This document shows positions 8,425 to 16,515 of a stretch of 64,000 bases of DNA, in pieces. Source of the stretch: Vibrio vulnificus NBRC 15645 = ATCC 27562 (lineage in GTDB: Bacteria > Pseudomonadota > Gammaproteobacteria > Enterobacterales > Vibrionaceae). A program made the translations under genes and the position numbers. Position 1 is the stretch's first letter, and every line of letters begins with the position of its first letter. The stretch spans positions 124,001 to 188,000 of the forward strand of contig NZ_CP012881.1 of the NCBI RefSeq assembly GCF_002224265.1. Direction: 5' to 3'. The notes under the pieces are model-generated. The model did no database searches. It saw nothing but the letters and a program-made list of their open reading frames with translations, and was not told where the DNA came from.

Positions 8425-10086
8425 ATGGCAATGGAACAAAAAACCGCTGATGTCAGCTTTGATAGCCTACTGAAGATCTTCACTATCCCAGAGGGTCCTG
8501 ATTCAACACTGACTCAAATCGAAGCAAAGCTCTCACAAAACTTAAACAAATTCCTCGGTGAACACATCGTGGCAGAAGAAAAGCCTTTACGTGAAATCGA
8601 GAAAGACTTTTCTTCTGCTCAGATCCCAGAGCGACCGTCCTTTGTCTCAGACCATACTGAGCACCTACTCGATACTTTGGTATCGCACTCTGTGCATACA
8701 TCGTCACCCAGTTTTATCGGTCATATGACTTCTGCGCTCCCATACTTTTTGATGCCTCTATCAAAAATCATGATTGCGCTAAACCAAAACTTGGTAAAAA
8801 TCGAGACATCTAAAGCCTTTACGCCGCTAGAGCGTCAGGTTTTAGGTATGTTACATCGCTTAATTTATTCGCAAGATGAAGCGTTTTACTCTCATTGGAT
8901 GCACAGTGCAGAGCACTCCTTAGGGGCTTTTTGTTCAGGCGGTACCATTGCCAACATCACTGCCCTTTGGGTAGCTCGCAACAATGCGTTACGTGCGCAA
9001 GGCAACTTTAAAGGAGTCGAGAAAGAAGGGCTTTTCCGTGCTATGAAACACTATGGCTACGAAGGCCTCGCCGTGTTGGTGTCTGAGCGCGGTCATTACT
9101 CCCTGAAAAAAGCCGCGGATGTCCTAGGTATTGGCCAAGCAGGTTTGGTTGCCATCAAAACCGACGAAAACAATCGTGTTTGCCCCGATGCACTCGAAGC
9201 GAAAATTAGAGAGTTACAAGCGCAAAACATCAAAGCATTTGCCGTCATCGGTGTAGCAGGAACAACGGAAACGGGTAGCGTCGACCCATTGGCAGAAATG
9301 GCAAAAATTTGCCAAAAATATGGCTGTCATTTCCATGTTGACGCGGCTTGGGGCGGCGCAACATTAATGTCAAACAAGTATCGCTACCTACTCGATGGTG
9401 TTGAGCTTGCCGACTCTGTGACGATTGATGCACATAAGCAGCTGTATATCCCAATGGGCGCAGGCATGGTGCTATTCAAAGATCCTAACGCCATGAAATC
9501 GATCGAGCATCACGCTCAATATATTCTGCGAAAAGGGTCTAAAGACTTAGGTAGTCACACACTAGAAGGCTCTCGTTCAGGCATGGCAATGTTGGTTTAT
9601 GCCAGCATGCATATCATCAGCCGCCCTGGTTACGAACTGCTCATCAATCAAAGTATTGAAAAAGCAAAATACTTTGCTGATTTGATCAAACAACAGGATG
9701 ATTTTGAACTCATCTCTGAACCTGAGCTTTGTCTGCTCACTTATCGCTATATCCCAGCACGAGTGAAACAAGCCTTGGCTGCCGCCAACGCAAAACAGCA
9801 ATTAGAACTCAACGAGTTACTGAATGAGCTGACCAAGTTCACTCAAAAACGCCAACGCGAGACAGGTCGCTCATTTGTATCGCGTACACGCCTTAATCCC
9901 GCACAGTGGTCTCGCATGAACACGATTGTATTCCGCGTTGTGTTGGCAAACCCACTGACCGGCTTTGACATCCTTGAATCAGTGTTGGAAGAACAAAGAA
10001 ATATCATTGTTCATCAAGCACCAAATCTGTTGGCAAAAATCAACAGGTTGGCTGATGGGATTCTAACCAGCACTCAGTTGAACTGA
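8425..10086 (+). CDS. panP: Pyridoxal-phosphate aspartate 1-decarboxylase PanP
   Basis: The 553-residue protein is a group II PLP decarboxylase: SGGTIANITALWVAR, FHVDAAWGGATLMS and the PLP-lysine motif TIDAHKQLYIPMG (Lys338 from this start). Such Vibrio proteins, first annotated as glutamate decarboxylases, make beta-alanine from aspartate for pantothenate and CoA synthesis in organisms lacking PanD. I chose the ATG at 8425; a second ATG follows two codons later, and neither has a good ribosome site. An in-frame TTG at 8341 would put the terminator inside the gene, so I rejected it. The next gene, hexR, is separated by about 310 bp. Confidence 0.88.
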   Translation: MAMEQKTADVSFDSLLKIFTIPEGPDSTLTQIEAKLSQNLNKFLGEHIVAEEKPLREIEKDFSSAQIPERPSFVSDHTEHLLDTLVSHSVHTSSPSFIGHMTSALPYFLMPLSKIMIALNQNLVKIETSKAFTPLERQVLGMLHRLIYSQDEAFYSHWMHSAEHSLGAFCSGGTIANITALWVARNNALRAQGNFKGVEKEGLFRAMKHYGYEGLAVLVSERGHYSLKKAADVLGIGQAGLVAIKTDENNRVCPDALEAKIRELQAQNIKAFAVIGVAGTTETGSVDPLAEMAKICQKYGCHFHVDAAWGGATLMSNKYRYLLDGVELADSVTIDAHKQLYIPMGAGMVLFKDPNAMKSIEHHAQYILRKGSKDLGSHTLEGSRSGMAMLVYASMHIISRPGYELLINQSIEKAKYFADLIKQQDDFELISEPELCLLTYRYIPARVKQALAAANAKQQLELNELLNELTKFTQKRQRETGRSFVSRTRLNPAQWSRMNTIVFRVVLANPLTGFDILESVLEEQRNIIVHQAPNLLAKINRLADGILTSTQLN

Positions 10087-10096
10087 GTCCAAACAA

Positions 10097-10135
10097 GTAA
10101 CAGCAAAATGAAATTTTCTTTCGTTTTGCTGTAAC
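10097..10135 (+). terminator. Terminator-like hairpin after panP
   Basis: GTAACAGCAAAATGAAA (10097-10113) pairs with TTTCGTTTTGCTGTAAC (10119-10135) over 17 bp with one mismatch and one wobble. The U-run lies within the stem rather than after it, so termination efficiency is uncertain. Confidence 0.6.
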
Positions 10136-10191
10136 TTCAACGTCAATATTGTGCCAGACTAAGAGCAATTACGCGCTTGAACATTCAGTTT

Positions 10192-10215
10192 TGTAGTTTA
10201 AACAAAATTTTGTTT
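10192..10215. promoter_or_regulatory. Possible HexR autoregulatory operator
   Basis: TGTAGTTTAAACAAA (10192-10206) matches 11 of 15 positions of the HexR palindrome TGTAATTTAATTACA as I remember it, and overlaps a perfect 16-bp palindrome AAACAAAATTTTGTTT (10200-10215). HexR controls its own and central carbon genes in gammaproteobacteria. The overlap makes it unclear which palindrome is bound. Confidence 0.35.
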
Positions 10216-10396
10216 GAGGCTTGTCAAATTCTCACCAAATAGTATGGCTATTTGGTTTAGACCCATTGAGTAATAGGTTTATACTCATTTCATGGCGCTG
10301 ATAGCCGTTTATCAATTGAGGTATGCACTTTGCCCAAGAGCAGTTGTTGCCCAATGATAAAATCAGCGAGTTGTTCTCTATGCCCTCGTGAACACT

Positions 10397-11251
10397 ATGA
10401 ACACATTAGAAAAAATTCAAAAAAATCTGGAGAATTTCAGTAAATCTGAACGCAAGGTTGCCGAAGTAATCATGGCGTCTCCACAAACAGCTATTCACTC
10501 TAGCATTGCTACATTGGCTAAAATGGCCGATGTCAGTGAGCCTACGGTTAACCGTTTTTGCCGTCGCTTGGATACGAAAGGTTTCCCTGACTTTAAACTG
10601 CACTTAGCACAGAGTCTGGCGAATGGTACCCCTTATGTAAACCGTAACGTCGAAGAAGACGATGGCCCTGATGCCTACACGCATAAGATTTTTGAATCGA
10701 CCATGGCGTGTTTGGATGTTGCTAAAAATAGCTTAGATCCCATGCAAGTGAATCGTGCCGTGGATTTGCTAACTCAAGCAAAACGCATCTCTTTCTTTGG
10801 ATTGGGTGCCTCTTCTGCCGTGGCGAAAGACGCGCAAAACAAGTTTATTCGATTTAATATTCCGATTACCTGTTTTGAAGATGTTGTGATGCAACGCATG
10901 AGTTGCATTAACTGCAGTGACAATGACGTATTTGTTCTCATCTCACATACAGGCCGCACTAAGAGCTTGGTGGAGATTGCAAATCTTGCTCGAGAGAATG
11001 GCGCAACGGTCATCGCAGTGACCGCAAAAGATTCACCTTTGGAAAAAGCGGCCTCATTAGCCATCTCTCTCGACGTACCAGAAGATACCGACGTGTATAT
11101 GCCAATGGCGAGTCGTGTGGTTCAAATGACCGTCATCGATGTCCTCGCGACGGGCTTTACTTTACGCCGAGGAACCGGTTTTAGAGAAAACCTCAAGCGT
11201 GTCAAAGAAGCGTTGAAAGACAGCCGATACGACAAACTTACGCATTTCTAA
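10397..11251 (+). CDS. hexR: RpiR-family transcriptional regulator HexR
   Basis: The 284-residue protein has an N-terminal RpiR helix-turn-helix (SKSERKVAEVI, SEPTVNRFCRRLDTKGFPDF) and a C-terminal sugar-isomerase (SIS) domain (FFGLGASSAVAKDAQNKF, VLISHTGRTKSLVEIA). It closely resembles E. coli HexR along its length. HexR senses 2-keto-3-deoxy-6-phosphogluconate and represses or activates glycolytic and Entner-Doudoroff genes. An upstream in-frame GTG at 10388 exists, but the ATG at 10397 gives the family-typical MNTLEKIQ start. The ribosome site is weak at both. A terminator at 11296 ends the transcript. Confidence 0.93.
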   Translation: MNTLEKIQKNLENFSKSERKVAEVIMASPQTAIHSSIATLAKMADVSEPTVNRFCRRLDTKGFPDFKLHLAQSLANGTPYVNRNVEEDDGPDAYTHKIFESTMACLDVAKNSLDPMQVNRAVDLLTQAKRISFFGLGASSAVAKDAQNKFIRFNIPITCFEDVVMQRMSCINCSDNDVFVLISHTGRTKSLVEIANLARENGATVIAVTAKDSPLEKAASLAISLDVPEDTDVYMPMASRVVQMTVIDVLATGFTLRRGTGFRENLKRVKEALKDSRYDKLTHF

Positions 11252-11295
11252 TCGCAAGCCAATTCTAGTTGAAAGCGATACTCTCAATACGAATC

Positions 11296-11322
11296 ACGGA
11301 GCCAGACGGCTCCGTTATTTTA
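11296..11322 (+). terminator. hexR terminator
   Basis: ACGGAGCC / GGCTCCGT stem with loop AGAC, followed by TATTTTAT. It overlaps the stop codon of the convergent alcohol dehydrogenase gene. Confidence 0.8.
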
Positions 11323-12562
11323 TCTCATTACCCATTGCGAGATGGTAATCTTCACTCTCGATAAACTGTGCGCATCCAGTGGCTTCTGGCTGGGTTTGTT
11401 CAGAACGCAAACGGCACTGACAAACTTGCTCCAATATATAGATCAACCTCGCTTTGGTCAGTGGTAACGGGTTTCCTTTAATCGCAACTGAGCGCAAGGC
11501 ATCTTCCGCGACCGCATCAAACGATGTCGAGCAGACACCGAACTGACTCAGCTCAGGAAGTTGCAACTTATCCAGGACACCTTTAACCCATTCCACGCCA
11601 TCTAACTCGCTCGCTTCACCGCTTTTTGTCACCAATCGAGCCAAAGACTTATAACGAGAAAGCACATCGGCTCTGCCCGCTTCTCGCGCCGCCATAATGT
11701 TTTCGTTCATCACATGTGGCGCTAGCTGCGCAGTGATGACACTGTGTGGTGCATCCAGCTTTCCACCAAGGGCTGAAGCTAAACCATGAGCTGCACCTAA
11801 TTTAGCATTGGTGATCGCCATTCCACCGAGCATTGCGGAAAATGCCAAGTCTGAGCGCGCTTTGTAATCATCTTGTAAGCAACCCGGAATGATAGAGTGG
11901 CTTAGTCGTCGTAGCCCTTCTTCACATATCATATCCGTGAGCGGATTCGGCTCACCACAGACATAGGCTTCCATTAAATGGGTAAAGGCATCCATCGCGC
12001 CACGGCCGGATGTATAGGCATCTGTACCATAGGTGAGTGTCGGGTCGACTATCGCCACATCGGCAAGCATATCTGGACTGCGCAGGCTCACTTTCACTTT
12101 ATCTTGGCCCGATTTTAATACCGCATTTCTCGTCACTTCCGAGCCAGTGCTGGCCGTCGTTGGAATGGCAATAAAATGTATGGGTTGTGTTTTTAAGGGC
12201 ACATTTCTACCCACCACTTCAACATAGTCGTACACATCACCTTGATTGGGAATGATCGCAGCCAGCGCTTTTCCCATATCAATGACGCTTCCGCCACCAA
12301 TAGCGACAACCATGTCCGGCTTGAACTTTCTACCTATGATGGCCGTTTCCTCCACCATGGTAATATTAGGTTCACCGCTGATCGCGACATGCTGATAGCG
12401 AATATTCTGTGATTTGAAATAGCCAATAATAGGCATCGCCCTTGCAAGATCTTTTCCTGTGACCAATAAAGCGCTGTAACCAAACTGACTGAGGATAGAG
12501 AGTGAGGACTGTAACGCGCCTTCACCAAAAATAATTCGTGTTGCGGTCATAAACTGGAACAT
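11315..12562 (-). CDS. Iron-containing (class III) alcohol dehydrogenase
   Basis: The 415-residue protein belongs to the iron-dependent alcohol dehydrogenase superfamily: NAD-binding GGGSVIDMGKALAA in the N-terminal half and the metal-binding helical half with DAFTHLMEAYVCG and GAAHGLASALGGKLDAPHSV. It should oxidise or reduce short-chain alcohols and aldehydes with NAD(H); the substrate cannot be read from sequence. I start at the ATG at 12562 (MFQFMTATRIIFGEG), since the family begins near this point and GAGG lies upstream; an in-frame extension to 12658 adds 32 unconvincing residues. It converges with hexR, whose terminator overlaps its stop codon. Confidence 0.88.
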   Translation of the reverse strand: MFQFMTATRIIFGEGALQSSLSILSQFGYSALLVTGKDLARAMPIIGYFKSQNIRYQHVAISGEPNITMVEETAIIGRKFKPDMVVAIGGGSVIDMGKALAAIIPNQGDVYDYVEVVGRNVPLKTQPIHFIAIPTTASTGSEVTRNAVLKSGQDKVKVSLRSPDMLADVAIVDPTLTYGTDAYTSGRGAMDAFTHLMEAYVCGEPNPLTDMICEEGLRRLSHSIIPGCLQDDYKARSDLAFSAMLGGMAITNAKLGAAHGLASALGGKLDAPHSVITAQLAPHVMNENIMAAREAGRADVLSRYKSLARLVTKSGEASELDGVEWVKGVLDKLQLPELSQFGVCSTSFDAVAEDALRSVAIKGNPLPLTKARLIYILEQVCQCRLRSEQTQPEATGCAQFIESEDYHLAMGNEIK

Positions 12563-12742
12563 ACTGCATTGCCTCTTAATAGTAGAAACTACGAGTAAAA
12601 TCTTACGTGTCGTTTCACTTTGCCTATCTTTGTATGTAAAAAAATTGACCAAGTGCAATTTGTTGCCAATAACCTTAATTTTTATAAGACTTTATAGCCC
12701 GCCTCACACTGTAGATTGGGAAAACTGTTTAACTCTTATTCA

Positions 12743-12779
12743 ATAGTTTTTTCCTATCGAAGCAACAGGCATTTGTCTC
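12743..12779 (+). promoter_or_regulatory. OxyR-like binding site upstream of grxA
   Basis: ATAG-N7-CTAT-N7-ACAG is present at 12743-12768, matching the first three quarter-sites of the OxyR consensus ATAG-N7-CTAT-N7-ATAG-N7-CTAT (two perfect, one 3 of 4). The fourth (12776-12779) does not match. It lies 69-94 bp before the grxA start. grxA is an established OxyR target in E. coli, so peroxide induction is a fair inference. Confidence 0.55.
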
Positions 12780-12836
12780 TTTATTTCCGCTTACGGATCG
12801 GGCATAGTTGCGGTATCAAAATAAAGGAGAAAGAAC

Positions 12837-13100
12837 ATGTTCGTAGTAATTTTTGGTCGTCCGGCATGCCCTTATTGTGTTCGTGCAAAAGAACACGCAG
12901 AAACTCTTAAAGCAAAGCGCGACGATTTCAACTACCGTTACGTTGACATTCAAGCGGAAGGCATATCTAAAGCTGACCTAGAAAAAACCGTTGGCAAACC
13001 AGTTGAAACGGTGCCACAAATCTTCATCGATCAACAGCACATCGGTGGTTGTGACGACTTCGAAGCTTACGCAAAAGAGCATCTTGGTCTGTTCGATTAA
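12837..13100 (+). CDS. grxA: Glutaredoxin 1
   Basis: The 87-residue protein is a classic GrxA: active-site CPYC (Cys11, Cys14), ETVPQIFIDQQHIGGCDDF with the cis-Pro and GG glutathione-binding elements. It reduces protein disulfides, including ribonucleotide reductase and OxyR, using glutathione. Length matches E. coli GrxA (85). AAAGGAG lies 7 bases before the ATG. A probable OxyR site lies upstream. Its own terminator, just downstream, has been split by an IS4-family element, so transcription may now run into that element. Confidence 0.95.
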   Translation: MFVVIFGRPACPYCVRAKEHAETLKAKRDDFNYRYVDIQAEGISKADLEKTVGKPVETVPQIFIDQQHIGGCDDFEAYAKEHLGLFD

Positions 13101-13110
13101 TCGAATCTAA

Positions 13111-13129
13111 AAAGCCCGCTTCCAAGCGC
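13111..13129 (+). terminator. grxA terminator, broken by insertion
   Basis: The bases AAAAGCCCGCTTCCAAGCG are the left part of a former terminator whose right part (GGGTTTTTTAT) now lies at 14568-14580, beyond the element. Only a 5-bp stem (CGCTT/AAGCG) and no T-run remain on the grxA side. Confidence 0.75.
13118..13129. repeat. Left target-site duplication of the IS4-family element
   Basis: CGCTTCCAAGCG is directly repeated at 14559-14570. The 12-bp length fits IS4-group elements. The duplicated sequence is itself the hairpin core of the grxA terminator. Confidence 0.9.
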
Positions 13130-13143
13130 AATGTAGATCAGAT

Positions 13144-13207
13144 AAGGATCGGTTGACCGATCCTTCTGATGAGAGACAATCGGAAACCTGTTTATAGGTT
13201 TCCGATT
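13144..13207 (+). other. Paired hairpins ahead of the IS4-family transposase
   Basis: AAGGATCGGT-TG-ACCGATCCTT (13144-13165) is followed by AATCGGAAACCT / AGGTTTCCGATT (13178-13189, 13196-13207), a perfect 12-bp stem with a T-run reaching the ATG at 13212. It looks like an intrinsic terminator placed to stop outside transcription from entering the transposase gene. Confidence 0.65.
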
Positions 13208-13211
13208 TTTT

Positions 13212-14549
13212 ATGTCTATCCAAAACTATTTTGCTGACTTTCTTGAAGAGAGTCCTGTTGATGTCGCTCAGCTAACCACCTTCTCCGAGCATATTCCTGA
13301 TGAGTGGGTTGCTAAAGCGGCAACACTTTCCGATAAAGCGACAATTCGTCGACGTCGTTTACCTAGTGATATGGTTCTTTGGCTTATTGTTGGAATGGCG
13401 TTTTTCCGCAATGAGTCTATTGCAGAAGTCGCACGGCGAATGAATGTCTGTGCCGAGGGCTTAGCCGATGAGGAACTGCTAGCTAAAAGTGCTTTAACGC
13501 AAGCAAGGCAACGCCTTGGTAAAGCTGCTCCAGAATGGTTGTTTAGACAATGCAGTCACACATGGGGTCTAGAGCGTTACCCCGAGGATACTTGGCAAGG
13601 CTTACAAGTCTTCGCTATTGATGGGGCTCTTTTTCGAACCGCTGATACATCAGAACTAAGAGAACATTTTGGGTCAGGTAATACATCCAGCGAGAGGCAG
13701 ACACCTCATCCAGTACTTAGGGTGGTGACCATGATGAATGTTCGCTCACATGTCATTGTAGACGCAGCTATAAGCCCCTATCGTCGTGGTGAAATACCGC
13801 TTGCAATGCCCTTTATTGACTCTCTACCTGATAACTCAGTGACTTTACTAGATAAGGGGTTTTATGGCGCAGACTTACTTCTTTCTCTCCAAAATAGTGG
13901 CTCCAACAGGCATTGGTTGTTACCAGCGAAGAAAGGGGTGAAATTCAGACTTCTGGACGATGAAGAGAGCGACGACATGTTGGTAGAAATGAAAGTCTCT
14001 CCACAGGCTCGCAAGAAAAATCCTAACCTACCTGAAAAATGGCAAGTCAGAGCCGTTACTTATCAAGTACAAGGTAAGCACAAAACAGTGTTTACGTCTT
14101 TGCCTAGGGAAGAGTACGATGCGGAATCAGTAGCCGAGCTTTACCATGAGAGATGGGAAATTGAGTTAGGGTACAGAGACATAAAAAGTTCGATGCAGCA
14201 CAACGCGTTAGTGCTGAGGAGTAAGACGGTCGAGCTTGTCTATCAAGAGTTATGGGGGCTGTTGCTTGGTTATAACTTGGTAAGACGAGAAGCCAGTCAA
14301 GCGGCCGTAGCACATGGTCGAATGGCCAATGAAATCAGTTTTAAATACGCTTGTCAGTTCATCGCTAGTCAACTGAAAGTAATGAGCAAAGCGGTATCTC
14401 CAGGTAATACACCGAAGCGTCTAAAAAGTCTGCGCGGAGACTTATCCATCCTTTTTATAGACAAACGCCCTAAGCCAAATCGGCCTAGGGCGGTAAAAAT
14501 ATCAAAGACCCGATATCCTGTTAATCGCAAGGCAGCTCCTCTTAAGTGA
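13212..14549 (+). CDS. IS4-family DDE transposase
   Basis: The 445-residue transposase has the DDE triad Asp137 (FAIDGALF), Asp214 (LLDKGFYG) and Glu318. The last lies in the IS4 signature Y-x2-R-x3-E-x6-K, read as YHERWEIELGYRDIK. The N-terminal region (about 1-110) is the IS4 helical domain. No Shine-Dalgarno is visible: the ATG follows directly on the T-run of a hairpin, so translation is probably kept low. The reading frame is intact, and the gene ends 9 bp before the right end of the element. Base use is like a Vibrio element and gives no hint of a distant donor. Confidence 0.93.
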   Translation: MSIQNYFADFLEESPVDVAQLTTFSEHIPDEWVAKAATLSDKATIRRRRLPSDMVLWLIVGMAFFRNESIAEVARRMNVCAEGLADEELLAKSALTQARQRLGKAAPEWLFRQCSHTWGLERYPEDTWQGLQVFAIDGALFRTADTSELREHFGSGNTSSERQTPHPVLRVVTMMNVRSHVIVDAAISPYRRGEIPLAMPFIDSLPDNSVTLLDKGFYGADLLLSLQNSGSNRHWLLPAKKGVKFRLLDDEESDDMLVEMKVSPQARKKNPNLPEKWQVRAVTYQVQGKHKTVFTSLPREEYDAESVAELYHERWEIELGYRDIKSSMQHNALVLRSKTVELVYQELWGLLLGYNLVRREASQAAVAHGRMANEISFKYACQFIASQLKVMSKAVSPGNTPKRLKSLRGDLSILFIDKRPKPNRPRAVKISKTRYPVNRKAAPLK

Positions 14550-14558
14550 ACTACATTG

Positions 14559-14570
14559 CGCTTCCAAGCG
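14559..14570. repeat. Right target-site duplication of the IS4-family element
   Basis: This is an exact copy of CGCTTCCAAGCG at 13118-13129. It continues into GGTTTTTTAT, the T-run of the former grxA terminator, so the transposase transcript may end here on a 5-bp stem. Confidence 0.9.
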
Positions 14571-14712
14571 GGTTTTTTATCACTTTTTGTTGTCGCTGGT
14601 TCAAAACAACATAACTAATTACAGAACTTAAAAAATTTCACTTATCTTTTATTGATATTTCGTTACAATCCGAGTTTAACCCTGTTCCTGAACCAAACTT
14701 TTGAGCGACAAC

Positions 14713-16395
14713 GTGAACATAGACGTCGTACTTCTTCTTCAACAAAATCCAATACTGCTGATTTTTGTTGTATTGGCTATTGGTCTTGCCTTTGGAAAAG
14801 TCCGTATTGCAAACATGCAATTAGGAAATTCAATTGGTGTCTTAATTACTTCACTCATCATGGGGCACTTGGGCTTCTCGTTTAATGCAGAAGCGCTCAC
14901 CATTGGCTTTATGCTGTTCATTTACTGTGTTGGTATTGAGGCCGGCCCGAACTTTTTTGGTATTTTCTTCCGCGATGGAAAACACTACTTCACACTGAGT
15001 ATGGTGGTGTTGGTGACAGCGGTGTCTATTTCTTATTTTGCTAGCCACTATATGGGCCTCGATTTTGGTCTCTCTGCGGGGATGATGGCAGGCGCCTTAA
15101 CGGCGACTCCGGTCTTGGTAGGCGCACAAGATGCGCTCAACTCAGGATTGGCAACCATACCGAGAAACATGGAGTTTTCAATGGTTTTAGAAAACTTGTC
15201 TGTCGGCTACGCCATGGCTTACCTTGTTGGTCTTATTAGCATGATTATGTTCGCTAAATTGCTACCAAGATTGCAAAAGCAAAACCTCTCTGATTCAGCG
15301 CAGCAAATTGCTCAAGAGCGTGGATTGGGAGGCTCAGGGCAACGTAAGGTTTACCTACCGATTATTCGAGCTTACCGAGTGGGCCCAGAGCTGATCAACT
15401 GGACTGATGGTAAAAACCTGCGCGAACTGGGCATTTATCGTCAAACTGGCTGTTATATCGAGCGAATTCGACGCCATGGCATCCTCGCCCACCCAGATGG
15501 CGATGCTATTTTGCAAGAAGGTGATGAAATTGCGTTGGTAGGTTTTCCCGACAGCCACGCTCGTCTCGATCCAAGCTTTCGTAACGGCAAGGAAGTGTTT
15601 GACCGAAACCTTCTTGACCTTCGTATTGTTGAAGAGCAAATAGTCGTTAAAAGTGATGCCATCGCCGGCAAACGACTGTCAGAGCTCCATCTCTCTGAGT
15701 ACGGCTGTTTCCTAAACCGAGTCATCCGCGCACAAATTGAGATGCCTATGGACCTCGATATTGTCCTTGCGAAAGGTGATATTTTGCAGGTCAGTGGTGA
15801 AAAGAGCCGTGTGCATGGCCTTGCAGAACGAATCGGCTTTATCTCGATTCACAGTCAAATCGCCGACCTACTCGCCTTCTGTAGTTTCTTTATCTTAGGC
15901 ATTATGTTCGGTTTGGTTACCATGACATTTGGTCAAGTCTCTTTCAGTTTGGGCAACGCAGTCGGCCTACTACTTTCAGGTATTACCTTAGGTTTCTTAC
16001 GAGCAAACCACCCAACATTTGGTTATGTACCTCAAGGGGCACTCAACATGGTCAAAGATTTGGGGCTGATGATCTTCATGGTCGGCATCGGTTTAAGTGC
16101 AGGTGGAAAAATGGCGGAGCATCTGACACAAGTCGGTCCGCAGATCATTGGCATCGCGTTTTTGGTCAGCGTCGTTCCGGTCTTTTTCGCTTATTTGGTT
16201 GGGGCTTATGTACTGAAAATGAACCGAGCCCTGCTATTTGGTGCCATCATCGGCGCGAGGACATGCGCACCCGCAATGGACATTGTTAACGAGTACGCCA
16301 AATCAACAATTCCAGCATTAGGTTATGCCGGCACTTACGCAATTGCCAATATCTTAATGACCTTAGCGGGCACCATTTTGATCATACTCAGCTAA
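14713..16395 (+). CDS. ybjL: YbjL-type putative transporter (AspT/YidE family)
   Basis: The 560-residue membrane protein has two blocks of about five helices separated by two RCK_C/TrkA_C regulatory domains (about residues 205-385). Family signatures include FCVG-like [41 protein letters not shown] and [18 protein letters not shown]. It closely follows E. coli YbjL, of unknown substrate; relatives exchange aspartate and alanine. I chose GTG at 14713 (MNIDVVLLL) because E. coli YbjL starts MNINVAELL; a TTG at 14701 is the alternative. Insertion elements lie on both sides: one ends about 150 bp upstream, the other starts within its terminator. Confidence 0.88.
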   Translation: MNIDVVLLLQQNPILLIFVVLAIGLAFGKVRIANMQLGNSIGVLITSLIMGHLGFSFNAEALTIGFMLFIYCVGIEAGPNFFGIFFRDGKHYFTLSMVVLVTAVSISYFASHYMGLDFGLSAGMMAGALTATPVLVGAQDALNSGLATIPRNMEFSMVLENLSVGYAMAYLVGLISMIMFAKLLPRLQKQNLSDSAQQIAQERGLGGSGQRKVYLPIIRAYRVGPELINWTDGKNLRELGIYRQTGCYIERIRRHGILAHPDGDAILQEGDEIALVGFPDSHARLDPSFRNGKEVFDRNLLDLRIVEEQIVVKSDAIAGKRLSELHLSEYGCFLNRVIRAQIEMPMDLDIVLAKGDILQVSGEKSRVHGLAERIGFISIHSQIADLLAFCSFFILGIMFGLVTMTFGQVSFSLGNAVGLLLSGITLGFLRANHPTFGYVPQGALNMVKDLGLMIFMVGIGLSAGGKMAEHLTQVGPQIIGIAFLVSVVPVFFAYLVGAYVLKMNRALLFGAIIGARTCAPAMDIVNEYAKSTIPALGYAGTYAIANILMTLAGTILIILS

Positions 16396-16416
16396 CCAAA
16401 CACACTCTTTGGATAC

Positions 16417-16438
16417 AAAAAAGGCGCTTACAAGCGCC
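16417..16438. terminator. ybjL terminator hairpin, stripped of its T-run by an insertion
   Basis: The hairpin GGCGCTTACAAGCGCC (16423-16438) is preceded by an A-run but is followed at once by the IS1182 end TCAGACTGC instead of T residues. The original palindrome was probably shared by ybjL (+) and fabV (-). Confidence 0.7.
16423..16438. repeat. Left target-site duplication of the IS1182-family element
   Basis: GGCGCTTACAAGCGCC, a nearly perfect palindrome of 16 bp, is repeated exactly at 18034-18049. Confidence 0.92.
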
Positions 16439-16451
16439 TCAGACTGCTGAC

Positions 16452-16479
16452 AAAGGTCTAGCTTTCGAGCTAGACCTTT
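16452..16479 (+). other. Hairpin with TTCG loop near the left end of the IS1182-family element
   Basis: AAAGGTCTAGCT and AGCTAGACCTTT form a perfect 12-bp stem closed by TTCG. It lies 36 bp before the transposase start and may block read-through or be a transposase-binding site. Confidence 0.6.
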
Positions 16480-16515
16480 GATCTAATAGGGGTATCGAAA
16501 TATGGATACTCCGAT

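Larger units (their letters stand above)
10087..10396. other. panP-hexR intergenic region
   Basis: This 310-bp gap holds the panP terminator hairpin (10097-10135), a palindromic cluster that may be a HexR operator (10192-10215) and the hexR promoter. A candidate -35 TTGTCA (10221-10226) with a 16-base spacer to TATGGC (10243-10248) is weak. No coding sequence was seen. Confidence 0.5.
13130..14558 (+). mobile_element. IS4-family insertion sequence, complete, 1429 bp
   Basis: The ends are imperfect inverted repeats: CAATGTAGATCAGATAAG on the left and, read inward on the other strand, CAATGTAGTTCACTTAAG on the right (15 of 18 match). Both sides carry the 12-bp direct repeat CGCTTCCAAGCG. One intact transposase fills the element. 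Two palindromes, 13144-13165 and 13178-13207, lie between the left end and the transposase. The intact reading frame and identical direct repeats suggest a fairly recent insertion. It separates grxA from its terminator and from ybjL. I do not name the ISfinder element. Confidence 0.93.
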
